Below are positions 42,701 through 51,469 of a stretch of DNA of 64,000 bases, piece after piece; the stretch's first letter is position 1; every line of letters begins with the position of its first letter. This DNA comes from Marinifilum sp. N1E240 (GTDB taxonomy: Bacteria; Bacteroidota; Bacteroidia; Bacteroidales; Marinifilaceae). The position numbers and the translations under genes were made by a program. The notes below the pieces were generated by a model, which had not been told where the DNA came from, did no database searches, and worked only from the letters and a program-made list of their open reading frames with translations. The stretch is from contig NZ_WHKF01000002.1 of assembly GCF_009295825.1 (NCBI RefSeq), forward strand, positions 558,001 to 622,000, in the 5' to 3' direction.

Positions 42701-45700
42701 AAGATGGTGCAACAAGCACGGTTAGCTACAATATTTACAGTGCCAATATGAGTGATGTTGAGGATAACGATGGAGATGGATACAGTCGTTACCGAAAACT
42801 AAATTATGATGTAGACGCAAGTTCAGGTACACATACCTTATATTCTAAGGTCTACTACAAGTCGGAAAGTTCAAGTAGTTATAGTTTATATTTTACCTCC
42901 AATAATTTTGATATTACCGATAATGCAAGTGATGATGCCTATTGGATTGCCCTTGGATCTCCAAATCCTGAATTGTCACATGGCTCCTATGATTTTAAGA
43001 TAGAAATTTACGACGCTTCCAACGATCAGAAGGTAGCCAGCCTTGATGCAGGTGCAGATTCCGATTTGGCAGGAGAATTGTTCGAAACCGCCTCAGAGGA
43101 TGGTGAAAGCACGCTTACTTACAATATTTACAGCGCAGATATGAGTGATGTTGAGGATAACGATGGAGATGGATACAGTCGTTACCGAAAACTGAATTTG
43201 GATGTAGATGCAAGTTCAGGGACGCATACCATTTACGCTAAGGTTTACTACAAACTGGAAAGTTCAAGTTCTTACTCTTTCTATTTTACCTCCAGTGATT
43301 TTGAGATTACCGATAATGCTTCTGATGATGCTTTCTGGATTGCAATGGGATCTCCAAATCCTGAATTGTCCCATGGATCTTATGATTTTAAGGTGGATAT
43401 TTACGACGCTTCTAACGATCAGAAGGTTGCCAGCCTTGATGCAGGTTCAGATTCTGATTTGGCAGGAGAGTTATTTGAAACCGCCTCAGAAGATGGTGCA
43501 ACAAGCACGGTCAGCTTCAATATTTACAGTGCAGATATGAGTGATGTTGAGGATAACGATGGAGATGGATACAGTCGTTACCGAAAACTGAATTATGATG
43601 TAGATGCAAGTTCAGGTACGCATACGGTATACTCTAAGGTCTACTACAAGCTGGAAAGTTCGAGCTCCTACAATTTATATTTTACCTCCAGTACTTTTGA
43701 CATTACCGATAATGCCTCTGATGATGCCTATTGGATTGCCCTTGGATCTCCAAATTCTGAATTATCTCATGGATCTTATGATTTTAAGATAGAAATTTAC
43801 GATGCTTCCAACGATCAGAAGGTAGCCAGCCTTGATGCAGGTGCAGATTCCGATTTGGCAGGAGAGTTATTTGAAACCGCCTCAGAGGATGGTGAAAGCA
43901 CGCTTACTTGCAATATTCACAGTGCAGATATGAGTGATGTTGAGGATAACGATGGAGATGGATACAGTAGTTACCGAAAATTGAATTTGGATGTAGATGC
44001 AAGCTCAGGTACGCATACGATTTATGCTAAAGTGTACTACAAATTAGAAAGTGAGAGTACTTATAGCTTTTATTATACATCCAGTGATTTTGAGATTACC
44101 GATAATGCCTCTGATGATGCCTTTTGGATTGCAATGGGGGCTCCAAATCCGGAATTGTCTCATGACTCTTACGATTTTATGGTAGATATTTACGATGCTT
44201 CCAACGATCAGATGGTAGCAAGTGTTGATGCAGATTTGGATGCAGATTTGGCAGGAGAACTGTTTGAAACAGACGCGCAGGATGGTTCAACAAGCACGCT
44301 TACTTACAATATTCACAGTGCAGATATGAGTGATGTTGAGGATAACGATGGAGATGGATACAGTCGTTACCGAAAACTGAATATGGATGTAGATGCAAGT
44401 TCAGGTACACATACGGTATACTCTAAGGTGTATTACAAGTTGGAAAGTTCGAGCTCCTACAATTTATATTTTACCTCCAATAATTTTGAGATTACTGATA
44501 ATGCCTCTGATGATGCCTATTGGATTGCCCTTGGATCTCCAAATTATGAATTGTCACATGGCTCCTATGATTTTAAGATAGAGATTTACGACGCTTCCAA
44601 CGATCAGAAGGTAGCCAGCCTTGATGCAGGTTCAGATTCCGATTTGGCAGGAGAGTTATTTGAAACCGCCTCAGAGGATGGTGTAACCAGTACGCTTAGT
44701 TACAGTATTTTCAGCGCAAACATGAGTGATGTTGAGGATATTGATGGAGATGGATACAGTCGTTACCGAAAACTGAATTTGGATGTAGATGCAAGCTCAG
44801 GTACGCATACGATTTATGCTAAAGTGTACTACAAATTAGAAAGTGAGAGTACTTATAGCTTTTATTATGCATCCAGTGATTTTGAGATTACCGATAATGC
44901 CTCTGATGATGCCTTTTGGATTGCCCTTGGATCTCCAAATCCGGAATTGTCTCATGGGTCTTACGATTTCATGGTTGATATTTACGACGCTTCCAACGAT
45001 CAGATGGTAGCTAGTGTTGATGCAGATTTGGATCCTGATTTGGCAGGAGAATTGTTTGAAACAGCCTCAGAGGATGGTTCAACAAGCACGCTTACTTACA
45101 GTATTAACAATGTATATATGAGTGATGTTGAGGATAACGATGGAGATGGATACAGTCGTTACCGAAAACTGAATATGGATGTTGATGTAAGTTCAGGTAC
45201 ATATACGATTTACGCTAAGATCTACTATAAGCTGGAAAGTGAGAGCACTTATGGTTTTTATTATACATCCAGTGATTTTGAGATTACTGATAATACAGGT
45301 AGTGATTCTTTTTGGATTGCAATGGGATCTCCAAATCCTGAATTGTCTCATGGCTCTTACGATTTTAAGATAGAAATTTACGATGCTTCCAACGATCAGA
45401 AAGTAGCCAGCCTTGATGCAGGTTCAGATTCTGATTTGGCAGGAGAGCAATTTGAAACAGCCTCTGAAGATGCTGCAACAAGCACGGTCAGTTACAGTAT
45501 TTTCAGTGCAAACATGAGTGATGTTGAGGATAATGATGGAGATGGATACAGTCGTTACCGAAAACTGAATCTAGATGTAGATGTAAGTTCAGGTACTCAT
45601 ACGATTTACGCTAAGGTCAACTACAAGTTGGAAAGTGAGAGCACTTATAGTTTTTATTTTACCTCTGGTAATTTTGATATTACTGAATCTTCTAGCAATG

Positions 45701-46149
45701 ATGCTTTCTGGATTGCTATTGGATCACCAAACCCTGAATTATCTCATGGCTCCTATGATTTTATGATAGAAATTTACGATGCTTCCAACGATCAGATGGT
45801 AGCCAGCCTTGATGCAGGTTCCGATGCTGATTTGGCAGGAGAACTTTTTGAAACAGCTTCAGAGGACGAAGTGGTTACCGGAATTGAGGATGTTAATAAT
45901 ATCGATTTACAGGTGTATCCTAATCCTGTAGTAGATATAATAAACGTGAAACTAAATAATTGTACAGGTGAAGATATTAAAATGAGAATTTTAAATTCTA
46001 ATGGTCAAATGCTTAATCTTCAAGAAAAAAATAAGGTATTTGGTTCCTACCAGATTTCAACGAATGTTTCAAATCTATCCTCAGGAATGTATCTTTTAAT
46101 TCTTCAGAAAGGAGATCAAATTGTTAAACGTAAAATTGTAAAATTATGA
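39766..46149 (+). CDS. Giant repetitive T9SS-secreted surface protein, 13 Asp-rich repeats
   Basis: The 2127-residue protein has a signal peptide (MNKLLQTVLILLLLVNTVHA). Six ~41-residue units with core TQKGGDGKVLNN follow at about 54-300. Thirteen ~131-residue units (about 324-2035) follow, each with MSDVEDNDGDGYSRYRKLN, SSGTHTIYAKVYYK, GSPNPELSHGSYDF and DAGSDSDLAGELFETAS. The DxDGDGxY pattern resembles calcium loops and the choice-of-anchor-H type of domain. The C-terminus (about 2040-2127) is a T9SS sorting domain: VYPNPVVDIINVKL, a middle GQ, and NLSSGMYLLILQKGDQIVKR ending in KIVKL. So it should be exported and anchored as an adhesin or matrix protein. It overlaps the next gene by 4 bp. 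Confidence 0.9.
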   Translation: MNKLLQTVLILLLLVNTVHAQYKTNTSKKTTKQSLLCDSIKKTKDGIKVLDAPLKIKNQKGGDGKVLNNNVSKLEGSIADLKNSNERELSGKVSSNTEKQKDGDGKILNNNLSKSEGSIADLSNDIDRELSAQDSLKIKTQKGGDGEVLNNNTSKSEGSIADLSNDINRKLSTQDSLKIKTQKGGDGKVLNNNISKLEGSVADLNNGIKSGLSAQDSLKIKTQKGGDGKVLNNSVSKFEGSITDINNEIDGDLSNLISPKIKTQKGGDGKILNNKVSKLEGFCENLNNSIKLESPKLSKSMDQDGVITGNNFEIRKDITPHIKTSTISYSIYSAGMSDVVDNDGDGYSRYRRLNLDVDVSSGTHTIYAKVYYKSTSSSSYSSYFTSSDFNITDNASDDAFWIAMGSPNPELSHGSYDFRVDIYDASSDQKVASVDAGSDSDLAGELFETASQDGATSTVSFTIYSANMSDVEDNDGDGYSRYRKLNMDVDVSSGTHTIYIKSYYKLSSSSSYSSYFNSSDFNITDNSSDDAYWFSVGSPNPELSHGSYDFKLDVYDASNDQKVASIDAGSDSDLAGELFETASQDDETNTLSYSIYSAGMSDVEDTDGDGYSRYRKLNLDVDVSSGTHTIYAKVYYKSTSSSSYSFYFTSSDFNITDNASDDAFWIAMGSPNPELSHGSYDFKVDIYDDSNDQKVASVDAGSDSDLAGELFETASEDGATSTVSFTIYSANMSDVEDNDGDGYSRYRKLNYDVDASSGTHTLYSKVYYKSESSSSYSLYFTSNNFDITDNASDDAYWIALGSPNPELSHGSYDFKIEIYDASNDQKVASLDAGADSDLAGELFETASEDGESTLTYNIYSADMSDVEDNDGDGYSRYRKLNLDVDASSGTHTIYAKVYYKLENSSSYSFYFTSSDFEITDNASDDAFWIAMGSPNPELSHGSYDFKVDIYDASNDQKVASLDAGSDSDLAGELFETASEDGATSTVSYNIYSANMSDVEDNDGDGYSRYRKLNYDVDASSGTHTLYSKVYYKSESSSSYSLYFTSNNFDITDNASDDAYWIALGSPNPELSHGSYDFKIEIYDASNDQKVASLDAGADSDLAGELFETASEDGESTLTYNIYSADMSDVEDNDGDGYSRYRKLNLDVDASSGTHTIYAKVYYKLESSSSYSFYFTSSDFEITDNASDDAFWIAMGSPNPELSHGSYDFKVDIYDASNDQKVASLDAGSDSDLAGELFETASEDGATSTVSFNIYSADMSDVEDNDGDGYSRYRKLNYDVDASSGTHTVYSKVYYKLESSSSYNLYFTSSTFDITDNASDDAYWIALGSPNSELSHGSYDFKIEIYDASNDQKVASLDAGADSDLAGELFETASEDGESTLTCNIHSADMSDVEDNDGDGYSSYRKLNLDVDASSGTHTIYAKVYYKLESESTYSFYYTSSDFEITDNASDDAFWIAMGAPNPELSHDSYDFMVDIYDASNDQMVASVDADLDADLAGELFETDAQDGSTSTLTYNIHSADMSDVEDNDGDGYSRYRKLNMDVDASSGTHTVYSKVYYKLESSSSYNLYFTSNNFEITDNASDDAYWIALGSPNYELSHGSYDFKIEIYDASNDQKVASLDAGSDSDLAGELFETASEDGVTSTLSYSIFSANMSDVEDIDGDGYSRYRKLNLDVDASSGTHTIYAKVYYKLESESTYSFYYASSDFEITDNASDDAFWIALGSPNPELSHGSYDFMVDIYDASNDQMVASVDADLDPDLAGELFETASEDGSTSTLTYSINNVYMSDVEDNDGDGYSRYRKLNMDVDVSSGTYTIYAKIYYKLESESTYGFYYTSSDFEITDNTGSDSFWIAMGSPNPELSHGSYDFKIEIYDASNDQKVASLDAGSDSDLAGEQFETASEDAATSTVSYSIFSANMSDVEDNDGDGYSRYRKLNLDVDVSSGTHTIYAKVNYKLESESTYSFYFTSGNFDITESSSNDAFWIAIGSPNPELSHGSYDFMIEIYDASNDQMVASLDAGSDADLAGELFETASEDEVVTGIEDVNNIDLQVYPNPVVDIINVKLNNCTGEDIKMRILNSNGQMLNLQEKNKVFGSYQISTNVSNLSSGMYLLILQKGDQIVKRKIVKL
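39925..40665 (+). repeat. Six tandem ~123-bp units in the giant protein gene
   Basis: Each unit codes for about 41 residues: (L/P)KIKTQKGGDGKVLNN, then SKLEGSIADLNN and a variable LSAQDS-like end. The first two units are the most diverged; units three to five are nearly the same. The units are hydrophilic, Gly-Asp-rich and probably extended. Confidence 0.88.
40735..45870 (+). repeat. Thirteen tandem ~393-396-bp units in the giant protein gene
   Basis: The units are in frame and directly adjacent. They alternate between type A (DAFWIAMGSPNPELS, VDIYDASND) and type B (DAYWIALGSPNPELS, IEIYDASND). Units 4-5 and 6-7 are almost identical as pairs and are 789 bp apart, showing recent duplication of a two-unit block. 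Units 9-13 are more diverged, with SESTYSFYYTS variants. Confidence 0.9.
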
Positions 46150-46619
46150 GAATAAAAAATACAATTATAAATCAGAGTTTCATAAGCCTATTTTGTTTCT
46201 TGATTTTTATCTCCTGTGGAGGAGGTAGTGATGATAAAATAGTGGAAGAGGATACTATAGCACCAAATGTATCAATCCTAAATCCAACAGAAAATCAGAT
46301 GGTAAAAGCGGGTGAACAATTATCATTGCAAGTAAAACTAAATGATAATAAAGAATTGTTAAGCTATGTAATAAAAATTGATTACTCCGGGCTTAAATCA
46401 ATGAAATCTGTGCAGGAGTTTTCATTTAACAGTTTAACCGATAATGATGCCAATGGAAATCCGTTTCCAACTGTTGAAGGTAAAAAATCAGCAGAGATAT
46501 CCACCTCCATAGAAATTGATGATGCCGCTATGGAAGGAAAATATTTATTGAATTGTACTGTTGTAGATAAATTTGATAATAAAGTAGAAAAGAGTATTAG
46601 TTTTAGTATTGAAAGATAG
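46146..46619 (+). CDS. DUF4625-like lipoprotein coupled to the giant surface protein
   Basis: The 157-residue protein has a signal with lipobox (FISLFCFLIFISCGGGSDD), and the Cys is followed by Gly and acidic residues. The rest is an Ig-like beta domain of DUF4625 type: DTIAPNVSILNPTENQMVKAGEQL, then LQVKLNDNKELLSYVIKIDYSG, and IDDAAMEGKYLLNCTVVDKFDN. It starts 4 bp inside the end of the giant gene (ATGA overlap), so both are made together. It may hold or orient the giant protein at the surface. That role is inferred. Confidence 0.8.
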   Translation: MRIKNTIINQSFISLFCFLIFISCGGGSDDKIVEEDTIAPNVSILNPTENQMVKAGEQLSLQVKLNDNKELLSYVIKIDYSGLKSMKSVQEFSFNSLTDNDANGNPFPTVEGKKSAEISTSIEIDDAAMEGKYLLNCTVVDKFDNKVEKSISFSIER

Positions 46620-46638
46620 TTTTAATACTGGTTTTAAT

Positions 46639-46671
46639 GGAGGCTATGTTTGATCATAGCCTCTATTTTTA
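46639..46671 (+). terminator. Terminator after the giant protein/lipoprotein operon
   Basis: GAGGCTATG pairs exactly with CATAGCCTC around a TTTGAT loop, followed by TATTTTTAT. Confidence 0.87.
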
Positions 46672-46756
46672 TAATAATTGTCGATTTATTTAATTAAATA
46701 TCATTTCAGTTTTGTTTTTGATTATATTCACTCTTCAATTAACCACTACATATAAT

Positions 46757-47494
46757 ATGTCTACTTATTTACTTGTTGATGATGAATCAAGAGGGCGAGA
46801 GCTCTTGTCAATTTTACTAAAAAGAATAAATCCGGATTGTACAATTATAACTGCTCCAGGGGTTGATGAAGCCATAAAATTATACTTTGACCATAACCCA
46901 GCATTAGTTTTCCTTGATGTAGAAATGCCAAAAAAGAATGGCTTTGAGTTTGTACATGAATTAATTCACTTGGGGAAATCACCTAGAATTGTATTTGTAA
47001 CTGCTTTTAATCAATATGCCATTGAAGCCATAAAGGCATCGGCATTGGATTATTTATTAAAACCTGTTAATGAAGAAGATTTACGCATTTGTATGAATCG
47101 AATAATAGGTATTCGAAAAGAAGAAGTAGAAAATCAAAAGATGATGGAACTGCTTACCAAAATTAAGATGAATCATCGTCTTAAAATCAATACAAGAACA
47201 GGATTTGAAGTGATTAACCCGAAAGAGATTTTGTATTGCAAAGCAGATGGGAACTATACAGATATTTGTATGATTGATGGAAAAAAAATAACGACTTCCA
47301 ATACCTTAGGGCTTGTTGAAAAAGGTTTAACCATGGATGAGTTTTACAGAATAAGCAGATCTGTAATCATTAATTTAAATTATCTCAAGTCAGTTGATAG
47401 AAAAGAAAGATTCTGTGAGATAGAGTATGGTGAATTCTCTTACCAACTGCCATTATCTTTAACACGAATTCAGGATTTATCTAATATATTCTAG
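46757..47494 (+). CDS. LytTR family response regulator
   Basis: The protein is 245 residues from the ATG at 46757; the frame upstream to 46712 is hydrophobic chance sequence. The receiver domain (about 1-120) has LLVDDESRGRELLSILL with the acidic pair, VFLDVEMPKKNGFEF with the phospho-acceptor Asp at about 55, VTAFNQYAIEAIKASALDYLLKPV with the Thr and Lys. The LytTR DNA-binding domain (about 145-245) has LKINTRTGFEVINPKEILYCKADGNYTDI and FYRISRSVIINLNYLKSV. It is 6 bp upstream of its kinase and 140 bp after the surface-protein operon, which it may control. Confidence 0.92.
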   Translation: MSTYLLVDDESRGRELLSILLKRINPDCTIITAPGVDEAIKLYFDHNPALVFLDVEMPKKNGFEFVHELIHLGKSPRIVFVTAFNQYAIEAIKASALDYLLKPVNEEDLRICMNRIIGIRKEEVENQKMMELLTKIKMNHRLKINTRTGFEVINPKEILYCKADGNYTDICMIDGKKITTSNTLGLVEKGLTMDEFYRISRSVIINLNYLKSVDRKERFCEIEYGEFSYQLPLSLTRIQDLSNIF

Positions 47495-47500
47495 AGTTAA

Positions 47501-49600
47501 ATGCGGAGAATCAAATATAAACTTTTAAAATATACTTCATCAATTCCTGGCTTAGCTATTATTTTAAGTATCCCTTTATGGGTGTTTTTTCTTATTAATT
47601 TTTCAAGGTTTGAGCTGATAGTGGTTGATGAAGGGGTGACCGATAAAACGACCTATACACTATGGGCTGATTTTAATGGGGATGATATTTCTGACAATGT
47701 TCAATGCTATGAATGGACCGATGGATTTTATTCATTTCCCTTTAGAACTATTGAGGGTGAAGTCAGTCAACAAATAAATATTTCAGGAAAACCTGGTAAA
47801 TATTTACAAGAAGCGGCTTTTACAGGTGATTATGATGGCAATAGCCTGGATGAATTGTATGTGCTTTTGCACCGTAACGATTCTTTGTTTTTAAATGTAA
47901 TTGAACCATATGGGAAAGGGCACTTTGTAAGAGATCAATTTATTGAAAAAGTAAAAAGTGGTAAAGCGGGGTATGATTATTCTATTAGAGCTACTCAATT
48001 GTATGATACAGATTTGGATGGACATAAAGAATATATTTTTATGGTTTCTGCAGGCTTCAGTATTCATCCACGTGCTCTTTTTGTATATAACCTTACCAGT
48101 AATACCTTGAAAAAGACAGGACATCTGGGAACTAATGTTCATAATTTTAAAATTTCAGATCTGAATTCGGATGGTAAACCTGAATATTCTATTAGTAGTT
48201 TTGCTTCTTCAAATATGAGAGATACTACAATTGCTTACCATGATCACAGTGCATATATTTTTATATTAGATGAAAATTTAAAGCCTTTGTTCCCTGTAAG
48301 GGAATTTAAAGGTGCTACTAGGTTTATCAGAACATTTCCAATTCAATTTGGAGAAAAACATTACTATTGTGTATTTCACAAATGTGATGCAAGATTCCAG
48401 GAGGTGGGGTATTATTTTTATTTATTAGATACTGCTGGTACATGTGTGAAAAAAAGAAGTTATAAGCATAAAAATAAAGAGGATTATCTTTCCATGCTAC
48501 CTCAAGTTCAGAATGGAAAGCATGGTGTCTTAATTTTAAAAGGAAATAATACTGTTTATACTATAAACGAAAGCCTTGATTTAATTAAAATTACGGATTG
48601 TGAAGAAAGGGTTGGCTATTTGGGGAATATAGATATGAATCAGGATGGGGATATAGAAAAAGTATTTATAAGTAGAGAGGGGAGGTATCTTTATGTATAT
48701 AATGATAAAATAAGAAATCCAATAAAAACCCAAATAAAATGTATACCACAGGTAATGAAATATGCATTGGTTAAGGGAAAATACAAAAATCCTTCTCTAT
48801 ATTTAAGATGCGGAAATCAATGGTTTGATATCATTTACCATCAGATTCATTATTATCATTTGAAAATTCTGGGAGCACTGTCTGGAATATATATGGTATT
48901 GTGGATGTTTGTGTTTTTTATTCAAAAAATGACCGCAACCCGTGACCTGCGTCGAAAGAAAATGGCCGAGTTACAATTGACAAGTTGGAAGAATCAATTG
49001 GATCCTCATTTTACTTTTAACACCTTAAATTCGGTTGGAGCAGTCATATTATCAGAAGAAAGATATGAGGCGTATGATTTCTTTACGAAGTTTACCAAAC
49101 TCATGAGACATGCTCTGGAATCATCTTCAAAAGTATCCGTAAGTTTGGATCAGGAATTGAAATTTATTGAACTCTATCTTCAGTTGGAACGATTTAGGTT
49201 TAAGAATCGTTTCTCTTATAGTATAGTTGTGGCTGATGATGTGAACGTACGAATTCAGGTTCCGAAAATGTTAATGCAGACTTATGTGGAAAATGCAGTT
49301 AGACATGGGTTGTTGGATCGTGAGCTGGGAGGAGAATTGTTGATAAAAATTTATAAAACAGGTAAAAATACGGTGTTTCAAATTGAAGATAATGGTGTAG
49401 GTCGTAAGGTTTCGTCTCAAAAAGAGAATTTGGGAAATGGTGTAGGTATGAAGCTTATGAAGGCTTACTTTAGACTATTGAATTCGGTTAACGATAAAAC
49501 TATAAAATTGAGAATTCTGGATAGAAATGAAAATGAAATAGAATATCCGGGAACCATTGTTTACATTATTTTACCAGATGGATTTTCATTTAAACTTTAA
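47501..49600 (+). CDS. LytS-type sensor kinase with FG-GAP-like periplasmic sensor
   Basis: The 699-residue protein has TM1 at about 17-34. A ~415-residue periplasmic domain follows with five Asp-rich calcium-type loops: DFNGDDISDN, DYDGNSLDE, DTDLDGHKE, DLNSDGKPE and DMNQDGDIE, spaced as in FG-GAP/VCBS beta-propeller blades. TM2 is at about 455-475. The cytosolic part is a His_kinase (LytS/YpdA) domain with the phospho-acceptor His in WKNQLDPHFTFNTLNSVG, a YLQLERFRF segment, and an ATPase with YVENAVRHGLL and IEDNGVGRKV. FG-GAP blades are integrin-like and rare in bacterial sensor kinases, suggesting sensing of calcium, polymer or the neighbouring surface protein. Confidence 0.9.
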   Translation: MRRIKYKLLKYTSSIPGLAIILSIPLWVFFLINFSRFELIVVDEGVTDKTTYTLWADFNGDDISDNVQCYEWTDGFYSFPFRTIEGEVSQQINISGKPGKYLQEAAFTGDYDGNSLDELYVLLHRNDSLFLNVIEPYGKGHFVRDQFIEKVKSGKAGYDYSIRATQLYDTDLDGHKEYIFMVSAGFSIHPRALFVYNLTSNTLKKTGHLGTNVHNFKISDLNSDGKPEYSISSFASSNMRDTTIAYHDHSAYIFILDENLKPLFPVREFKGATRFIRTFPIQFGEKHYYCVFHKCDARFQEVGYYFYLLDTAGTCVKKRSYKHKNKEDYLSMLPQVQNGKHGVLILKGNNTVYTINESLDLIKITDCEERVGYLGNIDMNQDGDIEKVFISREGRYLYVYNDKIRNPIKTQIKCIPQVMKYALVKGKYKNPSLYLRCGNQWFDIIYHQIHYYHLKILGALSGIYMVLWMFVFFIQKMTATRDLRRKKMAELQLTSWKNQLDPHFTFNTLNSVGAVILSEERYEAYDFFTKFTKLMRHALESSSKVSVSLDQELKFIELYLQLERFRFKNRFSYSIVVADDVNVRIQVPKMLMQTYVENAVRHGLLDRELGGELLIKIYKTGKNTVFQIEDNGVGRKVSSQKENLGNGVGMKLMKAYFRLLNSVNDKTIKLRILDRNENEIEYPGTIVYIILPDGFSFKL

Positions 49601-49733
49601 AAATTGTTGTTTTCGATATACGGAATAGGATGTTGGGGCAAAATAGATAACATACGGAATTACACATTCCATACCTGGAGTTTCTGAACAGTTAAAGTTT
49701 TTTAAGTAGAAGGAGAAGATAAAAATCAATAAT

Positions 49734-49964
49734 TTAGCTATTAAGCAAAAAATTAAAATCTTTTATTCGCTCTCTGCCTACGATTATTTCCTTGTCGAAG
49801 CCAGGTATTACCTCCAGTTTAATACGTCTTTTAAACTAGTTTTACATGCTAGGTATAACCTCGATATAAATAATAGTTTGACGTTTAATTCTAAAGAAAA
49901 GTTTGTGATTTAACAGGTTGTTTCGTTTATCCAATGTAAAATGGATCAAGTGTTTTTTGCATTG
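49734..49964 (-). pseudogene. Decayed LytTR response-regulator gene (C-terminal DNA-binding part)
   Basis: Translating the minus strand in one frame gives HFTLDKRNNLLNHKLFFRIKRQ, then TIIYIEVIPSM, stop, N, stop, FKRRIKLEVIPGF and DKEIIVGRERIKDF, ending TAA at 49734. This is the LytTR domain end (FFRINRQ...KVELxPxFDKEVIVxRxRxKxF in family members). The two internal stops stand where relatives usually have Tyr (TAA and TAG are one base from Tyr codons). Upstream, a TAG at 49965-49967 breaks the frame and similarity fades, so the receiver domain is lost. It has no open frame and is not expected to be functional. Confidence 0.75.
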
Positions 49965-51121
49965 CTAAATGGATATTGTGGGAGTGTAGTTGAAAAGATA
50001 AAATAGCTGAAGTAAATCGATCGGGTATCTTGCCGTATCGAACTCAGCTTATTAGGACAAAGCTTTTTAGAATCTGATTTGTTGACCTCTACCTTTAGAG
50101 CTAATAAAATTAAAGCATCCGCTTTAATTTAAACTTTGCTTTTTAGATCATAAACCCAAGTTTTTTCCTGACAAATGAATTTTCCATTCGGAATTTAAAG
50201 AAATAATTCTTTAAATTTATTCTAGAATAAGAACCAGAGCATTAATTCAATCCAATTCATAATAACGAATTAGAAGGCTCTAATTCCCCAAAAGTTACTT
50301 CCGGAAGAACTTTTAACATTGATTCTGCAGAACAATACTATAAATCCCACCAAAAATAAAGAAGTAAGACGCCCCTTATTTCTGAACTGAAGATTTCGAT
50401 TTGCAATCAAGATTCGAGGTTTGTAAACGAATTATATTGTATGCCATAGTAAAGGCAAATTGCAAGGCTTTGTTGTTTGTTTAACAGTCCGAAAAAATTT
50501 TGAGAGTGTCACAAAAGGTTTTGTTTCTCACTTACACAGATGTGCGAGAGCAAGAGAATTTTTTGCGAGAGCCACAAAATGTAAGCTTGAAAGCTTGCGC
50601 TTTTACTGTAAGTGGCTGAATGTTAATGTCTATCGCCCTGCCACCGCACTTCCTTACGTGCGCTAGCGAGCTTTGGAAAGTATTTTATGGTAATGTATTT
50701 TTAAGTAATATAAATGATAAACTACTTAAATATAGAGAAAAAAGTATTCGCTTAACAGACCACATAGTGTAAAGCATGTGACTTGCACAATTGTAAACGA
50801 TCTCCCTGTACATACATAATAAAAAGATAGCAATCATGAGAATAATTACATTGACTTTGATATTGAGTATCAGAAAGTAATTCTAATCTAGACCTATTCT
50901 ATATTCTGAAAGCTTTTTAAATTTTTATTATGCTAGCTTTTGAATTGACTAACTTCTTTCTACTTTTAAATATAGTATACGACCGAAAAATTACAAGAAG
51001 TGCACAATACTGACCTATAGGGTATGTATTGCACAACTTTTAATTGTGATACAGTAAAAATAAACACAACTTTATTCAGCTAACAAACAAGTTGTGTGCA
51101 AGCTTAACCAAATCGATACAT
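49965..51121. other. 1.1 kb without an intact gene, decayed sequence
   Basis: No frame with convincing protein features was found. A repeat copy occupies 50672-50817. Just after it a 14-codon frame (50836-50880, MRIITLTLILSIRK) looks like the start of a lost signal-peptide gene. The part at 50460-50670 has hairpin words (AAGCTTGAAAGCTTGCGC, GTGCGCTAGCGAGC), and the CGCTAGC word returns near 55890. The rest is AT-rich and unassigned. Confidence 0.4.
50672..50817 (+). repeat. ~146-bp direct repeat, copy 1
   Basis: This copy starts TTTGGAAAGTATTTTATGG and ends CTCCCTGTACATACA. It matches the copy at 52649-52793 almost throughout with scattered substitutions (roughly 85-90 percent by eye). The diverged middle (TTTTTAAGTA ... 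TACTTAAA) keeps an inverted-repeat look. Each copy lies directly before the start of a gene or gene remnant. Confidence 0.8.
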
Positions 51122-51469
51122 ATGCGAAAAAAAGAAACAATGGATATAAAAAGATTTATAACGAAATACCTACTAATCATTATAGGATTAGCAATACTGA
51201 GAGTTTTACTAAATGAATTAGTGCCTGATTTATTTACGAAAACAATTGTTGGTGATGGGTTTACGCAGAGCCAAACCACATTTTTCTCAATGTATCAAAC
51301 TAATATTTTTAATATAATTCTAGGAGTAATAATGTCGATTGACCTATACCGAAATGGGCTAAACTGGATTATTATTCCGATTTTGACCGTTATTTCAGCA
51401 ACAGCAGGACTGTTCTTTTTTTCAATCCTAATTCTAAAAAACTTAATTAATAAATATGAACAGATTTGA
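51122..51469 (+). CDS. Small membrane protein of unknown function
   Basis: The protein is 115 residues from the ATG at 51122; an ATG at 51140 (MDIKRFITKYLL) is an equally good start. Three membrane segments are seen: YLLIIIGLAILRVLLNEL, TNIFNIILGVIMSIDLY and WIIIPILTVISATAGLFFFSILIL. The tail is basic. No family is recognised. It overlaps the next small membrane-protein gene by 14 bp, and the shared plan suggests a two-gene unit. The surroundings (dead genes, repeats) suggest a mobile or recently acquired pair. Confidence 0.65.
   Translation: MRKKETMDIKRFITKYLLIIIGLAILRVLLNELVPDLFTKTIVGDGFTQSQTTFFSMYQTNIFNIILGVIMSIDLYRNGLNWIIIPILTVISATAGLFFFSILILKNLINKYEQI

Noticed and set aside
42419-44581. 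Open frames on the plus strand within the giant repeat gene, repeated at a fixed distance
   Set aside because: They are the same out-of-frame shadow in successive repeat units; spacing equals the repeat block and codon use does not fit a gene.
40735-45870. Regularly spaced repeats as a CRISPR array
   Set aside because: Units are about 395 bp, directly adjacent, in frame and protein-coding, with no spacers and no cas genes.
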